A stretch of 64,000 bases of DNA from Pedobacter sp. HDW13 (GCF_011303555.1 NZ_CP049868.1:4588001-4652000); one strand, 5' to 3'; positions 35,061 to 45,461 are shown, numbered from the stretch's first letter. Translations and numbers: made by a program. Notes: generated by a model not told the origin, from the sequence alone.

Positions 35061-36263
35061 ATGAAATCTCTACATCGTTTGTTTTTATTATTTAACACTG
35101 TTAAACGATTTACATTTGTTAAATATGCCTTCGCTCTCGCTTTTGCCACAATTGTACTGGCCAGCTGTAAATCTGCCCCACAGCAAGCTGCAACTGCACC
35201 ACCGCCGCCCGTTTTACCGGTAAGCGCAATTAATCAAGGCTCTGAAACCACCTTTATCGAATATCCGGCCGCTATACAAGGCGCTGTTGATATTGATGTA
35301 CGCCCGCAGGTAAGCGGTTATTTACAAAGTGTACTGGTTAACGAAGGTGCTTATGTTACTGCTGGCCAAACACTTTTTAAAATTAACGAAAACCCTTACC
35401 GCGAAGCTTTAAACAATGCCAAAGCCAGTTTACATGCTGCTGAGGCCGCTATTTTAAATGCACAGCTGGAGGTAGATAAGTTAACGCCATTGGTGCAAAA
35501 CAAGGTCGTTTCTGATATCCAGTTAAAAACGGCTAAAACAGCCTACAAAATTGCACAAGCCAATGCCGAGCAGGCTAAAGCCAATGTAGCTTCGGCACAA
35601 ATTAACTTAGGCTATACCAACGTTAAGGCTACCGTGAGCGGTTATATTGGCCGGATCCCGAAAAAACAGGGAAGTTTGGTATCACCAACTGATCAGGCTG
35701 CCTTAACCCAACTATCGGATATACACGAAGTACATGTATATTTCTCGCTGGCCGAAAACGATTTCAACAGTTTCAATACCAATTACCCGGGCAAAACCCC
35801 TGCCGACAGGATTAAACATTTACCTGCGGTAGAACTGGTACTGGCAGATAATTCTACCTATCCGGTAAAAGGAAAAATCGACATGATTGATGGTCAGTTT
35901 GATAAAAACACTGGTGCCATTACGTTAAGGGCCAGTTTCCCTAATGCCAACGGCGTACTACGCTCGGGCAATACCGGTAAAATCCGCTTGGGCTTATTAC
36001 ATAATGATGCCATCCTGGTACCTCAATCGGCAACAGTTGAAATGCAGGATAAAGTGTTTGTGTTTACCCTGGGCGACAGCAGCAAGGTGAAAAAACAAGC
36101 CATTAGCATTGTTGGTAAAGCCGGCGAAAATTATCTGGTAAAAGAGGGCGTAAAAGCCGGCGATCAGATTGTGTTAAGCGGTATCGACAAATTACAGGAG
36201 GGCATGGTTATCCAACCTCAAAAAGCAGCAGATAAAGTAGCTGTTGCAAATCCAAAAAAATAA
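35061..36263 (+). CDS. RND efflux periplasmic adaptor (AcrA/MexA family)
   Basis: Membrane-fusion lipoprotein linking the pump and outer-membrane channel. The 400-residue protein has a long N-terminal region before the lipoprotein box 'IVLASC' (Cys36), then the barrel-sandwich hybrid ('VDIDVRPQVSGYLQSVLVNEGAYVTAGQTLFKI'), a helical hairpin (about residues 110-190, Ala/Gln-rich), the second lipoyl half 'TNVKATVSGYIGRIPKKQGSLV', a beta-barrel and a membrane-proximal domain. Codons 11-15 contain the operator palindrome. The RND gene begins 23 bp downstream. Confidence 0.94.
   Translation: MKSLHRLFLLFNTVKRFTFVKYAFALAFATIVLASCKSAPQQAATAPPPPVLPVSAINQGSETTFIEYPAAIQGAVDIDVRPQVSGYLQSVLVNEGAYVTAGQTLFKINENPYREALNNAKASLHAAEAAILNAQLEVDKLTPLVQNKVVSDIQLKTAKTAYKIAQANAEQAKANVASAQINLGYTNVKATVSGYIGRIPKKQGSLVSPTDQAALTQLSDIHEVHVYFSLAENDFNSFNTNYPGKTPADRIKHLPAVELVLADNSTYPVKGKIDMIDGQFDKNTGAITLRASFPNANGVLRSGNTGKIRLGLLHNDAILVPQSATVEMQDKVFVFTLGDSSKVKKQAISIVGKAGENYLVKEGVKAGDQIVLSGIDKLQEGMVIQPQKAADKVAVANPKK
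35091..35105. promoter_or_regulatory. Second operator palindrome inside the adaptor coding sequence
   Basis: TTTAACA-C-TGTTAAA repeats the core of the operator at 35004-35024 exactly and lies 30 bp after the start codon. A half-site TGTTAAATA follows at 35118. The -7-like TACATTTG at 35111-35118 is adjacent. Confidence 0.65.
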
Positions 36264-36286
36264 GACAACAATAAACTTCATAAGTC

Positions 36287-39200
36287 ATGTTTCAGAAATT
36301 TATAAACAGGCCTGTACTTTCGACCGTTATTTCCATATTGCTGGTAATAGTGGGTATACTTGGCCTAACAAAGTTGCCCTTAGAGCGCTTTCCAAATATC
36401 GCCCCTCCGTCGGTATTGGTAACTGCTGTGTATCCGGGGGCTAATGCCGAAACCATTTTACGTTCGGTAACTCCATCATTGGAGGAAGCAATTAACGGTG
36501 TGGAAAACATGACCTACATGACTTCCACTGCCAGTAACGATGGTACGCTGGGTATTACGGTTTACTTTCAACAAGGTACCAACCCCGATCAGGCCGCAGT
36601 TAACGTGCAAAACCGTGTTTCGCAGGCCACCAGCCAGTTACCGGCAGAGGTTGTACAATATGGTATAACCACCACCAAGCAGCAAAACAGCTTTATTGGT
36701 GCAATAGGTGTTTACTCAGAAGATCCTAAAAAATACGATGCTGTTTTTGTAAACAACTATGCACAGATTAATATCATTCCGGAAATTAAACGTATTCCGG
36801 GTGTAGGTTCGGCCAGTGTATTTGGTGGTATTAAAGATTATTCAATGCGCATTTGGTTAAATCCAAGTCAATTGGCTACTTACAAAATTACACCTAACGA
36901 AGTGATCAGTGCTATTCAGGATAAAAATCTGGAAGCGGCACCGGGAAGGGTAGGTGAACGTAGTAACGAGGCATTTGAATATGTAATTAAATACAAAGGA
37001 AAGCTTACCAAACCAGAAGAGTACCAGAATATTGCTATCCGTTCTAATTCGGATGGTTCTATATTGCGCTTAAAAGATGTGGCCCGTGTTGAATTGGGAG
37101 CTTACAGCTACAGTAGTGTAAACCGCTTAAACGGCCATGATGGTATTACCATTGGGGTAATTCAGTTATCGGGCTCTAATGCCAACGAAATTCAGATTTC
37201 TATCGATAAACTGATGGCAAAACTATCGAAAGATTTCCCTGCAGGGATTAAATTCAATCAGTTTTACCGTACCAAAACCGATTTGGACGAATCTATCAAC
37301 CAGGTTGAGCATACTTTGATTGAAGCCTTTTTACTGGTATTTATCGTAGTATTTATCTTCCTTCAGGATTTCAGGTCTACCTTAATCCCTGCTATAGCGG
37401 TTCCGGTGGCTATTATTGGTACTTTCTTTTTCATGCAGCTGTTCGGCTTCTCGGTTAACCTATTAACGCTGTTTGCATTGGTACTGGCCATTGGTATTGT
37501 GGTAGATGATGCGATTGTGGTGGTAGAGGCGGTGCATGCCAAGATGGAAGAAAACCCGGGCTTAGTCCGAAGGCGGCAACCACCCAGGCCATGAACGAAA
37601 TTACTGGGGCCATTATATCGATTACACTGGTAATGGCGGCGGTATTTTTACCGGTTGGTTTTATGACGGGTTCAACAGGTATATTTTACAAACAGTTTGC
37701 CTTAACCATGGCTATCGCCATCATTATATCGGCGGTTAACGCTTTAACTCTAAGTCCGGCGCTGGCTGCCTTATTTTTAAAGAACAAACATGCCGAGGGT
37801 GGCCACGCTGTACCTAAAAAAGGTTTTGTAGAAAAGTTTTATGCGGGCTTTAACGGTGGTTTTAATTACATGACCAACCGTTATATTGGGGGCTTAAAAG
37901 TGCTTATCCGAAATAAATGGATCAGCATGGCCGGCCTGGCCTTAATTGTTGCGGTTACCGTTTTATTGGTAAGCAGAACAAAAACCGGTTTTATCCCTAC
38001 AGAGGATCAGGGTTTTGTGGCCATTGCGGTTGCTTCTCCTTCAGGAACCTCGTTAGCCAATACGAATAAAATATTAAAACAGGCTGAAGCTGAGTTGAGG
38101 GCAATGCCATCGGCAAGGTTTGTAATGTCGTTGGCTGGTTATAACTTTTTAACTGCATCTAACAGTCCATCGGCCGGACAGATTTTCTTATTGTTAAAAC
38201 CGAACGACGAAAGGGGTGCGGTAAAAAATATCGATGAGATACAGAATATCGTAAGGGCTAAAATGGCCGCTATATCTGCCGGTACTTTCTTTGTATTCAG
38301 TTTCCCTACTGTACCTGGCTTTAGCAACGTTGAGGCCATGAACGTAATGTTACAGGATAAAACCAATGGCAGGCTGGATAAATTTAGTGGTGTAGCAAAT
38401 AACTTTATCGGCAAACTGATGACGAAACCGGCAATTGCTTTTGCTTTTACTTCTTACAAAGCAGATTATCCGCAATTACAGCTCGATGTGAACAATGAAA
38501 AGGCCGATCAGCTGGGCGTAAGTGTTAAAGACATTTTGCAAACCATGCAAACCTTTTTCGGTACTGCACAGGCATCAGATTTTAACCGCTTTGGTAAATA
38601 CTACCGTGTGGTGGTTCAGGCCGATATTGCCGATAGAACTGACCCGGCGAGTATAGACCGTGTATTTGTTAAAAACAAGGCAGGCGAGAGTGTGCCTATT
38701 AATACCCTGGTTAAACTAACCCGCGTTTATGGTTCTGAAACGGCTTCGCGTTATAACCTGTTTAACTCTATCGAGGTAAATGCGATCCCTAAACCGGGCT
38801 TCAGCTCTGGTGATGCCATTAAAGCGATTGAAGAAACCGCCAGGGAACAATTGCCAACGGGTTATGCTTACGAATTCTCGGGACAAACACGTGAGGAGAT
38901 TTCTTCAGGCGGACAATCGACAGTGATATTCCTGCTTTGTTTGGTATTTGTTTACTTCTTGTTATCGGCACAGTATGAAAGTTATATCCTGCCATTAGCA
39001 GTAATCTTATCTATCCCTACTGGTGTATTTGGTGTGTTTGTGGTATTGGGCTTAACTGGTATCGAAAACAACATTTATGTACAGGTAGCGCTCATTATGC
39101 TTATTGGGTTACTGGCTAAAAACGCCATCCTGATTGTAGAGTTTGCGGTGCAGCGGCGAAGGGCAGGACTGAGTTTGTTCGATTCGGCTATTGAAGCCGC

Positions 39201-39480
39201 GCGATTAAGGATCAGGCCGATTATCATGACCTCGCTTGCCTTTGTGTTTGGTTTGTTCCCAATGAGTATTGCAACGGGCCCATCGGCACAGGGTAACCAC
39301 TCTATCAGTATTGGTGCTGCCGGAGGTATGGTATCTGGTGTGGTTTTAGGTCTATTTATCATCCCGGTACTTTTTGTCATCTTCCAGGCTTTACAGGAAA
39401 AAATATCCAAAAAATCAAAAGAGGTTGTTCACCACCATGAAGAGCCTGTAAATAATCATGCAGTTTATGAAACGGTTTAA
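36287..39480 (+). CDS. RND multidrug efflux pump, HAE1 (AcrB) family (frameshifted near 37558)
   Basis: Inner-membrane proton-driven exporter, 1064 residues when corrected. It begins 'MFQKFINRPVLSTVISILLVIVGILGL' and has the TM4 proton-relay aspartates in 'ALVLAIGIVVDDAIVVVEAV', and the relay lysine region 'GLLAKNAILIVEFAV'. The frame breaks at the GGG at 37558-37560: the first part ends in a run of Arg/Pro-rich nonsense, and adding one G gives 'ENPGLSPKAATTQAMNEITGAI', the family consensus. It is probably a sequencing error, since the frame is otherwise perfect over 3 kb. The C-terminus is His-rich, and the outer-membrane gene overlaps its end. Confidence 0.94.
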
Positions 39481-40930
39481 TTTATATAGCATCCTATTCC
39501 TCGCTTTGGTTTGGAGCGGATGTTCGGTTTCGAAAGATACAGCCTTGCCCAATGTTGCGCCTGGCTTATTCAGAAACACAGCACCTCAAGACTCTTCGAG
39601 CATTGGCACTATGCCCTTGAAAAGTTTTATTAACGACCTTACTGTACAAACTTTAATTGATACAGCTTTGGTTAAAAATTACGATATGCAGATTGCTTTG
39701 AAAAATATCGATGCGGCCGAAGTATTGTTTAAACAATCGAAACTGGGCAATTTGCCCGAGCTGAAATTGCAGGTATCGGCGAGTTCGAGCCGCCCTTCTG
39801 ATAACAGTTTAAACGGATTGAGCTTAAACCAGTTTACGGGTTCGAGCCACATTGAAGATTACAGCGCTAACCTGGGCGTATTCTGGGAGGCTGATATCTG
39901 GGGGAAGATCCGTAACCAAAAGGCGGGCGCTTTGGCCAGCTTTTTGCAAACTGCCGAAGCGCGAAAAGCTGTACAAACACGCTTAGTGGCCAATGTGGCC
40001 CAGGGTTATTATAATTTGCTGATGCTGGATGCACAACTGGAAATTGCCCGTAAAAACCTTAAACTGAACGATAGTACTTTAAGGATTATTAACCTGCAGT
40101 TTGATGCAGGTCAGGTAACTTCGCTGGCCATTCAGCAGGCACAGGCACAGCAGCTGGTTGCTGCACAGCTGATTCCGCGTTTAGAGCAAAATGTAGCTTT
40201 ACAGGAAAACGCTTTAAGTGTACTGATTGGTATTTTGCCTAAAGCCATTAACCGCGCCAGCCGTTTGGATAAAATGAGTATTCCTGCCAATTTAAACGCG
40301 GGTTTTCCATCGGCTATGTTAAGTCGCAGGCCAGATATTAAGTCGGCAGAGCTGGCACTTAATGTAGCCAATGCCAAAGTTGGTGTAGCTAAAGCGAGTT
40401 TATATCCTTCGCTGGTAATTACCGCCAGTGGTGGCGTTAACTCTTTTAAAGCCAGTAACTGGTTTAATGTACCGGCTTCGTTGTTCGGGTTGGTTTCGGG
40501 TGGTATTACGCAACCTATTTTTCAACGCGGACAGTTAAAGGCCAATTTAGAACTGGCAAAAATTGACCGCGAGAAAACAGTGATCCAGTTCCGTCAGTCG
40601 GTTTTAAATGCCGTAAGCGAAGTTTCTGATGAACTGACTAAAGTAGAAAAACTGAAAGACCAGTACAGCATTGCCGAAAGAAGGGCACAAACTTTACAGC
40701 AGGCTTCTAAAAATGCAAGCTTATTATTTAAAAGTGGCATGGCCAACTATTTAGAGGTAATTACTGCACAAGGCAACTTATTGCAAAGCGAACTGGAACT
40801 GGCTACCATTAAAGCCGAACAGTTAAATGCTGTGGTAGGGTTGTACCGTTCTTTAGGGGCGGATGGAATTAAAAACGTAATTGTTTTTACCAAAAGGCAC
40901 CAAAACACTAAGAAACCTATAAGGTTGTAA
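39467..40930 (+). CDS. RND efflux outer-membrane lipoprotein (TolC/OprM, NodT family)
   Basis: A trimeric outer-membrane duct of the efflux system. The signal 'LFLALVWSGCS' gives a lipidated Cys. The two homologous OEP domains show 'DTALVKNYDMQIALKNIDAAE', 'NLGVFWEADIWGKIRNQKAGA', 'ARLVANVAQGYYNLLMLDAQLE'-like helices, 'LSRRPDIKSAELALNVANAKVGVAKASLYPSL' and 'GGITQPIFQRGQLKANLELAKI'. The start at 39467 (or 39458) overlaps the end of the pump gene. The last codons form the left arm of the terminator hairpin. Confidence 0.94.
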   Translation: MKRFNLYSILFLALVWSGCSVSKDTALPNVAPGLFRNTAPQDSSSIGTMPLKSFINDLTVQTLIDTALVKNYDMQIALKNIDAAEVLFKQSKLGNLPELKLQVSASSSRPSDNSLNGLSLNQFTGSSHIEDYSANLGVFWEADIWGKIRNQKAGALASFLQTAEARKAVQTRLVANVAQGYYNLLMLDAQLEIARKNLKLNDSTLRIINLQFDAGQVTSLAIQQAQAQQLVAAQLIPRLEQNVALQENALSVLIGILPKAINRASRLDKMSIPANLNAGFPSAMLSRRPDIKSAELALNVANAKVGVAKASLYPSLVITASGGVNSFKASNWFNVPASLFGLVSGGITQPIFQRGQLKANLELAKIDREKTVIQFRQSVLNAVSEVSDELTKVEKLKDQYSIAERRAQTLQQASKNASLLFKSGMANYLEVITAQGNLLQSELELATIKAEQLNAVVGLYRSLGADGIKNVIVFTKRHQNTKKPIRL

Positions 40931-40945
40931 TGATCTTATAGGTTT
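40913..40945 (+). terminator. Terminator hairpin at the end of the efflux operon
   Basis: AAACCTATAAG (40913-40923) and CTTATAGGTTT (40935-40945) pair perfectly over 11 bp. The stop codon of the outer-membrane channel gene lies in the loop, so the C-terminal codons double as the hairpin arm. Confidence 0.75.
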
Positions 40946-41078
40946 GTAATAAAAAACAGGGCGGAAACTATTGCTAATAGCCTGGTTCCCTCCATGTTTT
41001 TGTGGTTATAAGGGGTTTTTAGCAAGTTTTTATTACGCTGTTATAGCGGAGCGCTTGCTTTCCATGTAGAAAATAGTA

Positions 41079-41671
41079 TTACTTTCTTTTTGATAAGCCA
41101 AACGAATATCGAAAGCCAAGATTGAAACTGGTATTGTTTGCGCCCGAACCTTTTGCAAATAGCTCAATATTATCGCCTTTTTTCAAAGGAATCTGATAGC
41201 CTAATCCGTAGGCCTGATAAAATCCGTTTGTAGCTGTTGTACCATAATTGTAACTGCTACCTGAGCTGGTATATGGGAAATTAATGGTTTGAGATTCTTC
41301 CTGATAACCTAATTCTGCAGAAAGATAAAAACGGCCAATGTAGTATTTTGTGCCTGCATATAGGGCATTTTGCCAAATTTTTATGTCTTTGGCTGGTGTT
41401 ACACTGCCGTTAGAAACGATGTAACCTACGTTTGGCTTGTTTTTTTTGATGTATGCGAGGCTCATCCCCGCGGTAAAGCCCAGTGCTTGTTTAAGCGGAA
41501 TTCGTAACCTATTTCTGCCCCAAATACAGGCGCTTTAAGTGTTGAATTATAACCAGCAAAGGGTGAAAGGTGAACGCTGTGTTTAATTAAACCTGTAGAA
41601 TCCTGCGCATGGGTTATTTTAATGCCTGCAAATCCGATTAGCAGCATTAGTATTAATGTTTTAGTTTTCAT
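41079..41671 (-). CDS. Small outer-membrane beta-barrel protein (frameshifted near 41479)
   Basis: A 197-residue secreted protein when corrected. The signal peptide ends 'ITHAQ'; the rest reads as an eight-stranded-type barrel ('HSVHLSPFAGYNSTLKAPVFGAEIGYEF', 'YYIGRFYLSAELGYQEESQT', 'SFNLGFRYSFGLSKRK' at the end with a C-terminal aromatic-rich strand). The frame is broken where the plus strand has CCC at 41479-41481 (minus GGG); one extra base joins 'EFRLNKHWGFTAGMSLAYIKK'. It probably belongs to the outer-membrane beta-barrel (OmpW/PorT-like) group of Bacteroidota. Its partner is unknown. Confidence 0.82.
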
Positions 41672-42514
41672 GAACTAAAAATACAGTAGGTAAATGTACG
41701 GTTGATTTTAATTAACGGTTTTTAACCTTGTTTACAATATTTAACTAAAAATATGTTAAAGGTTGTTAATTGGTGTGATATTTTTAACAGATTTTGAGGA
41801 AATGGAATGGTGAGATGATCAATAGGTAGTCGAAGGACCTTCTTTATTTCCTTTCTGAATCCGTTCCTATGCCGCATGGCAATGTGCAGACAAACCCTTA
41901 CCGTCAGTTGAACTTGTTTCAGCATCTCTCATTATTGTTATATCCGCTCACCGCGGCGGGGGTTCTTACTTTTGGCTTGGCCTAAAAGTAACAAAAACCT
42001 AAGGCTTGGATCCTTCCTTGTGAAAATTTACGAAAATCTTAATTGCGGCAGTCTCTAGACGCTTGCCTTTGCTCGTTCCCATACACGCGCTTGATCCTGC
42101 CTTGTGCAGTGGGGTATGAAAGGAGGTGCGAAGTTTTTCGTGCTTTTTCTGGCGAAAATCTCCTATGCCAGATAGCATGGTGCAGAGGTTTGCCGCATAA
42201 GGCTGTCATCCTGAAGGTTAATTTATTGGATAAATCAATATTAGCGATCTGCTTTCGAGGTTGCTAACCAATCGTATTTAATGCAAAATGAATTTTGAAG
42301 TATTGTCTCCGATTTCAGTTTAGCTACATATTTAAACATCTTCAAAGATTTCTCCATTCCTTTTCACTTCAGTCGAAATGACGATCATTCTACTGAAATC
42401 TTTAATTAATATTATTCTCAGGCTGAACGAAATTTAAACGAAGGCATGATGGTAATCAGTATACACCGCGTTCTTTGTGCTTCATCTTAGCGTCCTTTGT
42501 GGTTAAATATATGT
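41672..42514. other. Non-coding region with a long dispersed repeat
   Basis: Open frames here are short and overlap a repeat. About 41945-42202 is the first copy of a 250-bp imperfect direct repeat whose second copy is at 43730-43975. A TCGAAATGACGA-type element is at 42345-42386. I see no supported gene. Confidence 0.6.
41945..42202. repeat. Long imperfect direct repeat flanking nhaA, copy 1
   Basis: Shares with 43730-43975 the segments 'AATTGCGGCAGTCT', 'GCGCTTGCCT', 'GTGCTTGATCCTGCCTTG'-like and 'AAGTTTTTCGTGCTTTTTC', then 'GGCGAAAATCTCCTA', in the same order and orientation. Confidence 0.85.
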
Positions 42515-43669
42515 TTAAGCCTTTCTTACCCCTTTCAAAAACAGAAACCCCACCACTCCCGATAAAACCGATGCGGTTAAGATTGCAAACTTCGCTTCTG
42601 CAATGTGCATAGGCTCGCTAAAAGAAAGCAGCGCAATAAAAATAGACATGGTAAAGCCGATACCGGCCAGCATGCCGAGGCCTAATATGTGTTTCCAGCC
42701 TGCGCCACTGGGCAAGGCCGCCCATTTGAGCTTAACCGCCAGCCAGCTAAAAAGTGTAACCCCAATGGTTTTGCCGGCAAATAAACCAATTACAATGCCC
42801 AGACCTAAGGGTGAAAGCAGACCGCTTAACATTTCTTTTTGAAAGGTAATATTGGTATTGGCCATCGCAAACAAGGGCATGATGAAGTAATTAACGGGTG
42901 TGGTTAAAAAATGCTCGAGTTTTTCTAAAGGCGATTCGTTACTGGTGCTATTGGTTGGGATGGTAAAAGCTAGTAAGACCCCTGCAATGGTGGCGTGGAT
43001 ACCCGAATGGTGGATGCAATACCAGAGCAAAATACCAGGGATGAGGTAAAATACGAGTCGCTTTACCCCGAAATAATTCATTAAACTGAGCAGCAGTAAA
43101 ACGCCTGCAGCCATGGTCAGGTATTCGAAATGGATTTGGTTGGTATAAAAAATGGCTATGACTAAAATAGCACCTAAATCATCTACAATGGCCAGTGCAG
43201 CCAAGAAGATTTTTAAACTGGCAGGTACGTTTTTACCCAACATGGCAATAATGGCCAGCGCAAAGGCAATATCGGTAGCCATGGGAATACCCCAGCCGGC
43301 TGCGGTAGGCTGGTTATGGTTAATTACAAAATATAGGGTTGCGGGTACAAGCATGCCACCTAAAGCGGCAATTACAGGTAAACTGGCGCTTTTGATGGAA
43401 GAGAGTTCGCCCTCCAATAATTCGCGCTTAATTTCGAGGCCTACCAGTAAAAAGAAGATGGCCATCAGGGCATCGTTAATCCATGCTAAAATGCTGTAGT
43501 TTACTGCGCCGAAGCCGATTTTGGTATCCAAAAAGTGGATAAAGCTATCTTTATCGGAAGAGTTGGCAATGATGAGGGAAATGGCTACACAGATGAGTAA
43601 CAGTAGTCCACCGATTTGTTCTGAGCGGAAAAATCTTTTGAATGTTTCGAGGTTGATGGTTTTGGCCAT
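42515..43669 (-). CDS. nhaA: Na+/H+ antiporter NhaA
   Basis: A 384-residue electrogenic sodium/proton antiporter of the inner membrane for pH and salt homeostasis. It begins 'TFKRFFRSEQIGGLLLLICVAISLIIANS' and has 'AIFFLLVGLEIKRELLEGELSSIKSASLPVIAALGGM', 'GWGIPMATDIAFALAIIAMLG' (with the paired catalytic Asp region 'ALAIVDDLGAILVIAIFY', D163/D164 type) and 'AFTIPT'. The C-terminal helices include 'AGKTIGVTLFSWLAVKL'. It is flanked on both sides by long direct repeats. Confidence 0.96.
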   Translation of the reverse strand: MAKTINLETFKRFFRSEQIGGLLLLICVAISLIIANSSDKDSFIHFLDTKIGFGAVNYSILAWINDALMAIFFLLVGLEIKRELLEGELSSIKSASLPVIAALGGMLVPATLYFVINHNQPTAAGWGIPMATDIAFALAIIAMLGKNVPASLKIFLAALAIVDDLGAILVIAIFYTNQIHFEYLTMAAGVLLLLSLMNYFGVKRLVFYLIPGILLWYCIHHSGIHATIAGVLLAFTIPTNSTSNESPLEKLEHFLTTPVNYFIMPLFAMANTNITFQKEMLSGLLSPLGLGIVIGLFAGKTIGVTLFSWLAVKLKWAALPSGAGWKHILGLGMLAGIGFTMSIFIALLSFSEPMHIAEAKFAILTASVLSGVVGFLFLKGVRKA

Positions 43670-43729
43670 GGGGTAAAAGTAGTGAAATTTATATGTTTTT
43701 TCCTATGCAGGGGGCTTTCTTCCGCTCGC

Positions 43730-43975
43730 TGCCGCGAGGGCTCTTACCTTTTTCTTGATAAAAAGGTAACCAAAAATCAAGGCTTGGATCTTTGTAAAAA
43801 CCTGTGAAAAACTTAATTGCGGCAGTCTTTAGGCGCTTGCCTGCGCTCATCCCAGCTCACGTGCTTGATCCTGCCTTGGGCAATGAGGGTATGAAAGTCA
43901 GTGCAAAGTTTTTCGTGCTTTTTCCGGCGAAAATCTCCTAGGCCGGAGGGCAGGGTGCAGAGGGTTGGCGTTAAG
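43730..43975. repeat. Long imperfect direct repeat flanking nhaA, copy 2
   Basis: Same orientation as the copy at 41945-42202. The best-conserved block is 43911-43940 (GCAAAGTTTTTCGTGC..., then CCGGCGAAAATCTCC). Homologous recombination between the copies would delete nhaA. Confidence 0.85.
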
Positions 43976-44473
43976 ATTGTCTCCTTAGATTTTAGAATTC
44001 TCGAATACAAAGGAGGATTGATGACAGATTCGTAACTTTTTGACCCTTATGTAGTTTGGCTGTTTGTCAGCATAGTGCTTTTGCCTACCGATCAGGTAAG
44101 CTTTTATTCAAAGTTAAACCAATTATAAATTCAATTAATTCATAAATAAAAAACTTCTACAAGTCTAAAGGACGATCCAGGTGCGTGAAGGCTGGGAGGT
44201 AAATATTTCTCTTGAACCCTTTCCCTTTCAGGGAAAGGTGCCGATAGGGGGGATGGCGATAGAAAGGTATAGTACTGGTGTAGTGAAAGTCCTTCGACTA
44301 CCTGTCCCGATCCATCGGGAGGCTTAGGATGACAGGCTAAGAGGATTGATGCGAGGAAGTTCAATTCCGGGATTGTCTTTAGTTAGAGATGCTGACCACG
44401 AAGTAGCTATTAGAACCTACAAAACAACAAACAACGCTAATAAAATAAATTCAGCATTACGGATAAAATGCAA

Positions 44474-44502
44474 AAAGCCGCAGATGGATGGTCTGCGGCT
44501 TT
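44474..44502 (-). terminator. Terminator of the porP/sprF-adhesin transcript
   Basis: AAAGCCGCAGA-TGGATGG-TCTGCGGCTTT: perfect 11-bp stem with A/T flanks on both sides. It lies just beyond the stop of the PorP/SprF gene on the minus strand. Confidence 0.8.
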
Positions 44503-44532
44503 ATATGGAGCGTAGTTATGCTGTACGATGTA

Positions 44533-45453
44533 CTATGGTTTCTTGCCGATGTTTACACGGACATTCACTTCAAAATCGCCACCGGTATAACCACTGATGG
44601 CTGATGTTGCTGTATTGTAATAAGCCATAAGGTACAAGGTCGATTTGTAATTCATACCTAAACCAACCGTAGCATTTTGCGTATTGTGGTACATGGCCAT
44701 TAAATAGAGTTTATCGTTGGCAAAGTTGGCGTTTAAGCCGGCATCCCATAAATTCTGGTAGTTTTTAATGCCTCTGAATACGCCTTTGGGTTCTAAACTA
44801 ACGGCATCCATACCTGAGCCGAGGTTAAATTTATAACTCACCGCCGAGTAAAAGGTGGGTTTATCGGCAAAGTTTAAATCATCTTTACGGAACACGGAAC
44901 GCATATTGGGTACGGCACCTTCGATGGTTAAGTTTTTCGAAGTATACGATACACCGAAATCGCCATCGAGATAGTAACCCCTGTCGTTAAAGCGGGCAAT
45001 GGATGGATCGTTGATATCGCTGTTTCTGATGCTGCTTAAATCGAGCCTGTCCTGACTGGCGCCAAACGAAATACCAAAATTTAGTTTCTGATCTTCGCTG
45101 TTTAAGGGCAAATGGTAAGCAAAGGTTCCAACAGCTTTGGTACGCTGTATACCGCCCGACTTTTCGTTGTAGAAATTTACTCCCCAGCCCACTTTATTTA
45201 CCTTCTGATCGAGGGTAACACTTTGGGTAAGCGGTGCCCCCGGAATGTTTGACCATTGTTTGCGGAAACTGCCGTTAATGTTAAAGCCTTCGTTAATACC
45301 GGCCATAGAGGGGTTAACCAGATAGCGGTTTTGGAAATACTGGGCATTTAAGGGCAGGAGCTGTGCTTTTACCTGATTGATAAAGGAAAGGCCTGCTGCA
45401 AATAGAAACGTTACGCGACTTATTTGCTTTATGTTTTTGATGATTGCTTTCAT
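44533..45453 (-). CDS. PorP/SprF family type IX secretion accessory outer-membrane protein
   Basis: A 306-residue beta-barrel protein. Signal 'FLFAAGLSFINQVKAQ', then 'YFQNRYLVNPSMAGINEGFNINGSFRKQWSNIPGAPLTQSVTLD', the PorP/SprF signature, then barrel strands. It follows the giant type-B-sorted protein with an 8-bp gap on the same strand. In Bacteroidota, PorP/SprF partners are dedicated to the secretion or anchoring of the neighbouring CHU_C (type B) protein. That pairing is inferred here from position. Confidence 0.93.
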   Translation of the reverse strand: MKAIIKNIKQISRVTFLFAAGLSFINQVKAQLLPLNAQYFQNRYLVNPSMAGINEGFNINGSFRKQWSNIPGAPLTQSVTLDQKVNKVGWGVNFYNEKSGGIQRTKAVGTFAYHLPLNSEDQKLNFGISFGASQDRLDLSSIRNSDINDPSIARFNDRGYYLDGDFGVSYTSKNLTIEGAVPNMRSVFRKDDLNFADKPTFYSAVSYKFNLGSGMDAVSLEPKGVFRGIKNYQNLWDAGLNANFANDKLYLMAMYHNTQNATVGLGMNYKSTLYLMAYYNTATSAISGYTGGDFEVNVRVNIGKKP

Positions 45454-45461
45454 GTCTGTAA

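Larger units (their letters stand above)
43670..44532. other. Non-coding region with the second long repeat copy
   Basis: Holds copy 2 of the nhaA-flanking repeat (43730-43975) and short open frames with no recognisable product. A strong hairpin near 44474-44502 ends the porP transcript. Confidence 0.6.

Noticed and set aside
41722-42267. Short open frames on both strands around the long repeat
   Set aside because: They lie in a dispersed repeat and show no protein-like features.
43813-44010. 65-codon minus-strand frame (contains RIKHVSWDERRQAPKDCR)
   Set aside because: Falls in the second copy of the nhaA-flanking repeat; probably a repeat-derived artefact.
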